Source: Pseudomonadota bacterium
GTDB lineage: Bacteria > Pseudomonadota > Gammaproteobacteria > Burkholderiales > Burkholderiaceae_F
Direction of reading: 5' to 3'
NCBI GenBank assembly: GCA_029778535.1
Contig: JAKOQB010000178.1
Coordinates: 90,663 to 154,662, forward strand
Length of the DNA stretch: 64,000 bases
This document shows positions 59,691-64,000 of this stretch, piece after piece. A program made the position numbers and the translations under genes. The notes under the pieces were generated by a model. It was not told where the DNA came from. It saw only the letters and a list, made by a program, of their open reading frames with translations, and searched no databases. How positions within the stretch are numbered: position 1 is the stretch's first letter; each line of letters starts with the position of its first letter.

Positions 59691-59737
59691 CGGGCTCTGC
59701 GCCGGGGCGGCAAGACGCCTTGGCTTGCGGACGAGTA

Positions 59738-60661
59738 TCAGCGCGCGTGCGCGCGCGGTTCCGCTGCGCCGATGCACGGGTCGCGATCCGCGGTCACCGC
59801 TTCGTAGTAGCGCGCGCGCAGCACCAGCCGCCGGTGCGCGGCCGAATCGGTGAATGCGGAGCGGTCATGCAGCACGTTGTTGCAGACGAGCCCCATGCCG
59901 GGCTCCAGCCTTGCACGTAACATGTGCGGATCGGTCTCGAGGACGTGCGCCAGGGCCGCGGTGGCTGCGTGCACGGCCGGATCGTCCTTCCACGCGATGC
60001 TGCGCGTGCGCGCGGTGTAGCGCATGTGCAGGCGGCCATCGTCGGCGAGCGAAAACACCGGACCGGTCTGGTCGCCGCGCGCGACTTCGCCTTCCTCCGA
60101 GCGCGCCGGGATCGTCATCGCGTCCGGCAGCATCAGCGCGCGGATGTGGACCGGGTCTGCGTCGCGCAGCGCGATGTAGGCGAGTTCGTGGTCGAGCAGG
60201 CGGTTCTCGCCGCCTGCTTCGGCGCGCTGCACGCAGTGCAGGATCATCGCGCGGATCCTGCGCTCGGGCGGGTTGTAGTAGCCGTCGGTGTGCCAGCGGA
60301 TCGCGCGGCTCGTGTACGGGATGTATCCGCTGCGCGTGCCGTCCGCGGCCACCGCCAGCGGGGTGATGCCGTCGTCGTCGGCGAGGTAGTTGACGTCGAG
60401 GGTGCGCAGACCGAGCTGGCGGCCGATCGCGCGCGGCAGGTCGGCGGCGACGACGGTCGTGCGCGCCGACGCGTAGACGGCCATGTTGGCGCGCGCGCAG
60501 CGTTCGATCAGCGCATCGCGCTCCGCGCCGGTCAGGTGCAGCGGATCGGCGACCTCGACCACCAGTTCGTCGAGCGACGCCGGGTACGCGGCGAGCTTGC
60601 GGTCGCGCCAAGCGCGGTAAGTCGCCTGATCGGCGAGGTCGAACGGCGACGGCGGAGTCAC
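59738..60661 (-). CDS. TauD/TfdA-family Fe(II)/2-oxoglutarate dioxygenase
   Basis: A 307-residue dioxygenase. The iron-binding His-x-Asp is in IRWHTDGYYNPPERRI, followed by the distal His and Arg in SAAHRRLVLRARYY. YIPYTSRAIRWH is typical of TauD-like enzymes. Family members release sulfite from taurine or alkyl sulfates or hydroxylate other acids; the substrate here is unknown. Start GTG 60661 is 2 bp after the stop of the preceding gene, so it belongs to the dsr-linked operon. Being next to dsrA, a sulfonate substrate is an attractive but unproven idea. Confidence 0.85.
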   Translation of the reverse strand: MTPPSPFDLADQATYRAWRDRKLAAYPASLDELVVEVADPLHLTGAERDALIERCARANMAVYASARTTVVAADLPRAIGRQLGLRTLDVNYLADDDGITPLAVAADGTRSGYIPYTSRAIRWHTDGYYNPPERRIRAMILHCVQRAEAGGENRLLDHELAYIALRDADPVHIRALMLPDAMTIPARSEEGEVARGDQTGPVFSLADDGRLHMRYTARTRSIAWKDDPAVHAATAALAHVLETDPHMLRARLEPGMGLVCNNVLHDRSAFTDSAAHRRLVLRARYYEAVTADRDPCIGAAEPRAHAR

Positions 60662-60663
60662 GG

Positions 60664-61356
60664 CTACTCGGGCGGGATCGGATCGTCGACCGGTGCGTCC
60701 ATGCCCGGCATCTCGGGCAATGGTCCGGGCTCCTGCGGCTCGTCGGGCGGCGCGATGATCGAGCCGGAGGTCTGCACCGCGTTGTCGACCACCTTGCGCA
60801 GCGTTTCGACCGCATCGGGCGCCTCGACCGACATCACCTGGTCGGTGATCCACGCGCGGTCCTGCGGCGCGACCACCGCCTGCAGCGCGAGGCTGCAGGT
60901 GCGCATGAAGTCGAGGTCGGGTCCCTTGGCGTCGTCGAATCCGCACTCGGCGTACTGGTCGGCGCGCGTGTTGAACAGATCGATGAACTCCCGACGCACG
61001 TCGTCGTGCGCATCGCCGAGCAGGCGCGACTGGTTCTCCGCCTGCTGCTCCGCCAGCCGCTTGACCATCGACACGGTGAACACGCGCCGCTCCGGCAGCG
61101 ACAGGCGCGAGAAAGCGAAGCGGTCCGTCACCTGGATCAGGAACACCAGGTACTCGCGCAGGAATGCGAAGTACTGCGCGTTGGCTTCGATCTCGAACTG
61201 CGCGCTGCGCATGCGCTTGATCGTGTTCAGCCCCAGCCGCCACGCGGTGAACGCGGCGATGCTGGCGAGCGTCTCCGGATCGCGCGCCTTGCCCTTGGCG
61301 AAGAAGCGGCTCTTGGTCCGCCGCAGCACGGTCGGTCCGCTCGCCATCGACTTCAA
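60664..61356 (-). CDS. Uncharacterised helical protein of the dsr-linked block
   Basis: A 230-residue soluble protein with no family I can name. It is predicted mostly helical (residues 25-190, with FAFLREYLVFLIQVTDRF and VSMVKRLAEQQAENQSRLL), then a Pro/Glu-rich acidic tail from about 205 (PPDEPQEPGPLPEMPGMDAP). Two cysteines are visible in the middle (YAECGFDD, RTCSLAL). Its start overlaps the end of the DsrC-like gene by 4 bp, so the two are translated together. Confidence 0.75.
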   Translation of the reverse strand: MKSMASGPTVLRRTKSRFFAKGKARDPETLASIAAFTAWRLGLNTIKRMRSAQFEIEANAQYFAFLREYLVFLIQVTDRFAFSRLSLPERRVFTVSMVKRLAEQQAENQSRLLGDAHDDVRREFIDLFNTRADQYAECGFDDAKGPDLDFMRTCSLALQAVVAPQDRAWITDQVMSVEAPDAVETLRKVVDNAVQTSGSIIAPPDEPQEPGPLPEMPGMDAPVDDPIPPE

Positions 61357-61682
61357 TACCCGCCCTTGCCGTACGGCTTCGGCAGCCCGGCAACGCGCAC
61401 ACCCTGCTTGGCGGGACCGCCCGGGAACAGGTCGTACAGCGTCTTGCTGTCGTGCTGCGGCATCAGCTCGGTGATGTCCTTGAGCATGTTGCGGAAGTTC
61501 GGCGTCTGGCCGTGCTCGCGGTACTGGTCGCGCAGATAGCGGATCACGTTCCAGTGCTCGTCGGTGAGTGTGATGCCTTCGGCCTGCGCGATCACCGGGC
61601 AGACCTCGTCGTCGTAGTTCGGCTCCAGCAGGTAGCCCTCTTCGTCGGTTTCGAACGTGCGGCCGTTGACCTCGTATGCCAT
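61353..61682 (-). CDS. DsrC/TusE-like protein lacking both C-terminal cysteines
   Basis: A 109-residue protein with the DsrC/TusE fold signature (EEGYLLEPNYDDEVCPVIAQ, then TPNFRNMLKDITELMP and LFPGGPAKQGVRVAGLPKPY). True DsrC carries two redox cysteines in the flexible C-terminal arm. Here the first position is Val95 and the penultimate-type position is Lys106, and the tail ends in YGKGGY. Cys28 is the only cysteine. Such Cys-less relatives have been called RspA and are thought to be regulatory. Located between a TusA-TusA gene and an uncharacterised gene. Confidence 0.9.
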   Translation of the reverse strand: MAYEVNGRTFETDEEGYLLEPNYDDEVCPVIAQAEGITLTDEHWNVIRYLRDQYREHGQTPNFRNMLKDITELMPQHDSKTLYDLFPGGPAKQGVRVAGLPKPYGKGGY

Positions 61683-61689
61683 CTTCCTG

Positions 61690-62169
61690 TCACTCCTTGC
61701 ACAGATAGAACTCGTATTCGCCCGGCGCCGACTGGTACTGGTCGATCAGTCGCACGTTGGCATCGCCGGCCCAGGCGGCGACGTCGGCCGGCGCGCCGGG
61801 GCAGTTGGAGATCAACACGAGCACCTCGCGCGGCTGCATGCCCTTCAGCAGCCGGTGCGCCTCCAAGATCGGCCCCGGGCAGTGCACGCCGCGCAGGTCG
61901 AGCACCACGTTGCCGTTGGTGCGCGCGGCCGCGCGGCCGCGCTGCAGCGTGTAGGCGACGCGCCCGCCTTCCAGCCGTTGCGCGTGCACGACCTGGTGAC
62001 CGGTCTGCTCCGCCCACACGCGCAGATCGTCCCCGGTGCCCGGGCAGTCGGACACCAGCACCATCTGCTGGCCGTCGGGCAGATCGTCGAGGATCTTCTT
62101 GGCGCCCAGCAGCGGCAACGGGCATGACTGCCCTGTCATGTCGAGCCGGACGATCGATCGGTCGTTCAT
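61690..62169 (-). CDS. Tandem TusA-TusA sulfur-carrier protein
   Basis: A 159-residue protein with two complete TusA domains. The first carries GQSCPLP with Cys16 and the second GVHCPGP with Cys97; each is followed by its own D/NCPG-containing loop (SDCPGTGDDLRVWAEQTGH and SNCPGAPADVAAWAGDAN). TusA is normally an 80-residue single-domain persulfide carrier, so this is a fused double carrier. The start ATG 62169 is chosen for the family N-terminus; the frame extends upstream without homology. It lies 16 bp after the Cas6-like gene. Confidence 0.9.
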   Translation of the reverse strand: MNDRSIVRLDMTGQSCPLPLLGAKKILDDLPDGQQMVLVSDCPGTGDDLRVWAEQTGHQVVHAQRLEGGRVAYTLQRGRAAARTNGNVVLDLRGVHCPGPILEAHRLLKGMQPREVLVLISNCPGAPADVAAWAGDANVRLIDQYQSAPGEYEFYLCKE

Positions 62170-62185
62170 CACTCTCTGCCCTGAC

Positions 62186-62782
62186 CTACGTGCCGACCGC
62201 CGCGATCGACTTGTGCGGCACGAACAGGCCGCAGCCGAGCATCCGGTGCCGTCCAATCCCGTGCTGCTGCGCGCGCAGCGAATCCTCGGTCGACAACCCG
62301 TGCAGCATCAGGCTGAAGCCGATGAATCGCTGCGCACCGGCGCGCAACTCGCCGCGGCGGCCGACGATCGCCTCGGCCTCGATTTCCAGTTCGGCGGTGG
62401 CGCGCGCGATATCCTCGACGAAGTCGCTTTCCTCCGCGGCGCCGGTGACGACCAGGCGGGAGTGCAGCACCGGATACGGCAACAGCTCGCGTCGCGTGTA
62501 GCGTCCGACCTGCAGCGGTGCGGGCAGCTCCAGCCGCGCGCCCTGCAGGCCGGCGCAGTCGGCGGCGCGTGGCTCCGGCAGGCGCAGCACCAGGCGCGTG
62601 CGGCCTCCGACGAGCAGCCGGTCGGCGCACGCGGTCAGGCCGCGGATCGGGTGCACGCCGGCCAGCGGCTCCTCGGCAAGCCAGGGCAGGGCGGCGGCGA
62701 GCGCCTGGAAGAGCCCGTACGAATAGTCGCGATCGATCGTGTCGCCCGCAACCGCGAAGGCGAAATCGAGCGAGGCCGTCAT
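62186..62782 (-). CDS. Cas6/Cmx6-like RAMP-fold protein outside any CRISPR locus
   Basis: A 198-residue protein matching, from memory, the Cas6/Cmx6 family of type I-MYXAN systems: LDFAFAVAGDTIDRDYSYGL at the start, GVHPIRGL (42-49), RTRLVLRLPE, FIGFSLMLHGLSTEDSLRAQ, and the terminal Gly-rich loop GIGRHRMLGCGLFVPHK (175-191). Cas6 proteins cut CRISPR RNA, but no repeat array or other cas gene is within reach. It overlaps the upstream small gene by 4 bp and sits with sulfur-carrier genes beside dsrA, implying a different RNA or a non-RNA role. Confidence 0.8.
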   Translation of the reverse strand: MTASLDFAFAVAGDTIDRDYSYGLFQALAAALPWLAEEPLAGVHPIRGLTACADRLLVGGRTRLVLRLPEPRAADCAGLQGARLELPAPLQVGRYTRRELLPYPVLHSRLVVTGAAEESDFVEDIARATAELEIEAEAIVGRRGELRAGAQRFIGFSLMLHGLSTEDSLRAQQHGIGRHRMLGCGLFVPHKSIAAVGT

Positions 62783-63018
62783 CGCGCTTCACCCGTCGCC
62801 GGCGTCTGCGCGCGGCTCCAGCGCAGCATCGCATCGCCCCACGCGGCCGCCGTGGCCGAATCGATGTCGAACACGGTGAAGCGGCGGCCCTCGCGGATGC
62901 GGATGCGCAGCAGGCTGATGCCTCCGTGCACGTAGTCGATCTGCTGCAGGTCGATCTCCTGGCCGCCGATCGGCGCGCGCAGTCTTGCGACTTCGGTGGC
63001 GCGCAGCTTGTCTTCCAT
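62779..63018 (-). CDS. Small uncharacterised protein heading the dsr-linked block
   Basis: A 79-residue soluble protein (MEDKLRATEVARLRAPIGGQ, then LRIRIREGRRFTVFDID and a C-terminal helix WGDAMLRWSRAQ). I do not know a function; it may belong to a small family found beside dsr genes, similar to one labelled DUF6967 from memory. It is the first gene of the minus-strand operon and its stop overlaps the Cas6-like start (ATGA). It faces dsrA across 225 bp. Start ATG 63018 is preferred over 63066 because family-like sequence begins there. Confidence 0.7.
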   Translation of the reverse strand: MEDKLRATEVARLRAPIGGQEIDLQQIDYVHGGISLLRIRIREGRRFTVFDIDSATAAAWGDAMLRWSRAQTPATGEAR

Positions 63019-63243
63019 GGGGTCGGTGCTTCCTCGGTGAATGCACGCGCATTCTGCCGCCTGCACGATGCCATTGCGGGCCTCGGCCGCGCACCCCTCC
63101 CTTTGGGGTTATGCAGGTAATCATCGCGGGTGATGGTTCGGTCACGGCGCCGACCGTAGGATGCCCTCGGCAGACGATGCCCCGGGCGCTGCGGTGCGCG
63201 CGTGTCAGCGGTCCGCACCCGGACATCCACACCAGGAGGAAAC
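63019..63243. promoter_or_regulatory. Divergent intergenic region between the Cas6-like block and dsrA
   Basis: 225 bp with no gene. It should hold both promoters. Visible structure includes a short ACCCC/GGGGT hairpin around 63093-63110 and the imperfect palindrome CATCGCGGGTGATG near 63122-63135. I could not place convincing -35/-10 pairs. AGGAGGA just before 63244 is the ribosome site of dsrA. Confidence 0.4.
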
Positions 63244-64000
63244 ATGGCAAAGCCGATGCACGAAACGCCGATGCTCAACGAGCTTGAAAGCGGTCCGTGG
63301 CCCAGTTTCGTGACGGGGCTCAAGCGCCTGGCCAAGGACAAGGACTACATGGTCGACGTGCTCGGCCAGCTCGAGACTTCATACGAGACCCGCAAGGGCT
63401 ACTGGAAGGGCGGCACGGTCAGCGTGTTCGGCTACGGTGGTGGCGTGATCCCGCGCTTCACCGAGTTGAAGGACGAAAAGGGCAATCCGAAGTTTCCCGA
63501 CGCGGCCGAGTTCCACACGCTGCGCGTGATGCCGCCCGCGGGCATGCATTACTCGACCGACGTGCTGCGCAAGATGTGCGACATCTGGGAGGAGCACGGC
63601 TCCGGCCTGATCGCGTTCCACGGCCAGAGCGGCGACATCATGTTCCAGGGCGTCAAGAGCGACAAGGTACAGGACGCCTTCGACGCGCTCAACGAGCTGG
63701 GCTTCGATCTCGGCGGCGCCGGGCCCGCGGTGCGCACGTCGATGTCGTGCGTCGGAGCCGCGCGCTGCGAGCAGTCGTGCTACGACGAAGGCAAGGCGCA
63801 CCGCACCGTGATCAACAGCTTTCTCGACGACATCCACCGACCGGCGCTGCCGTACAAGTTCAAATTCAAGTTCTCCGGCTGCCCGAACGACTGCATGAAC
63901 TCGGTGCAGCGCGCCGACCTGGCGGTGATCGGCACGTGGCGCGACAACATCAAGACCGACGAGGCGCTGGCGAAGAAGTGGTTCGCCAAGCACGGCATGA
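63244..64000 (+). CDS. dsrA: Dissimilatory sulfite reductase alpha subunit, 5' part
   Basis: The gene runs off the right edge; 252 residues are visible. MLNELESGPWPSFV, FGYGGGVIPRF, and FRTLRV-like FHTLRVMPPAG match DsrA. The siroheme-[4Fe-4S] cysteines are present as C169/C175 (SCVGAARCEQSC) and C213/C217 (GCPNDCMN), and YKFKFKFSGCPND is a DsrA signature. The GCPNDCMNS form is more like the oxidative (sulfur-oxidising) type than the Desulfovibrio type. It reduces sulfite or, run in reverse, oxidises sulfur. AGGAGGA is 4 bp before the ATG. Confidence 0.95.
   Translation, partial: MAKPMHETPMLNELESGPWPSFVTGLKRLAKDKDYMVDVLGQLETSYETRKGYWKGGTVSVFGYGGGVIPRFTELKDEKGNPKFPDAAEFHTLRVMPPAGMHYSTDVLRKMCDIWEEHGSGLIAFHGQSGDIMFQGVKSDKVQDAFDALNELGFDLGGAGPAVRTSMSCVGAARCEQSCYDEGKAHRTVINSFLDDIHRPALPYKFKFKFSGCPNDCMNSVQRADLAVIGTWRDNIKTDEALAKKWFAKHGM

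Noticed and set aside
62186..62782. CRISPR locus suggested by the Cas6-like gene
   Set aside because: I looked for regularly spaced repeats around this gene and across the window and found none, nor any other cas gene.

Overview
The window is GC-rich, almost gap-free bacterial DNA. The gene content points to a betaproteobacterium (Burkholderiales or a neighbouring uncultured lineage): several periplasmic Bug/TctC receptors, TRAP transporters, an fdsGBACD-type NAD formate dehydrogenase, pobA, and, at the right edge, a dissimilatory sulfite reductase gene (dsrA). I saw no rRNA or tRNA gene, CRISPR array, transposase or phage gene. No gene-free stretch exceeds 300 bp. The longest, 21591-21877, holds a degenerate repeat and a short palindrome.

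Layout: 0-5 kb, end of a D-2-hydroxyacid dehydrogenase and a four-gene sugar-type ABC importer. 5-12.5 kb, single metabolic genes (Uma2-like, AMP nucleosidase, a DUF1326/DUF2182 pair, cysteine synthase, a Bug receptor, pobA, DUF3016). 12.5-17.4 kb, an operon of E1 alpha, E1 beta and a complete TRAP transporter. 17.5-22.2 kb, a frameshifted VOC gene, a flavin-barrel/GAF pair, two cytochromes c and a DsrE-like protein. 22.3-29.6 kb, an oligopeptide-type ABC importer transcribed with formate-tetrahydrofolate ligase. 29.7-35.6 kb, the formate dehydrogenase operon. 35.6-41.8 kb, panE, DUF1028, two wax-ester-synthase/DGAT genes around a lipase-like hydrolase, and a cytochrome c. 42-46.4 kb, an RND efflux pair. 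46.4-49.6 kb, a Bug receptor with menB and menE. 49.6-57.3 kb, a divergent sugar-acid locus (FAH hydrolase and SDR against an FCD regulator, TRAP transporter and UxaA-type dehydratase). 57.4-59.6 kb, a DUF882 peptidase-like protein and an uncharacterised protein.

The most unusual region is 59738-63018, a tightly packed minus-strand run divergent from dsrA. It encodes a small unknown protein, a Cas6/Cmx6-like RAMP protein with no CRISPR array, a tandem TusA-TusA protein, a DsrC/TusE-like protein lacking both C-terminal cysteines, an unknown helical protein and a TauD-type dioxygenase. Placement beside dsrA suggests a role in sulfur trafficking or its regulation.

Non-coding structure includes a family of near-perfect 25-29 bp inverted repeats between 18 and 30 kb, a heptanucleotide repeat tract at 54.1 kb, a long hairpin element between two ABC permease genes, a direct-repeat motif TTTACGAACGC in two divergent intergenic regions, and a PdhR/LldR-like operator upstream of the FCD regulator gene. 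All functional calls rest on reading the sequence and on memory of protein families; no database search was run.
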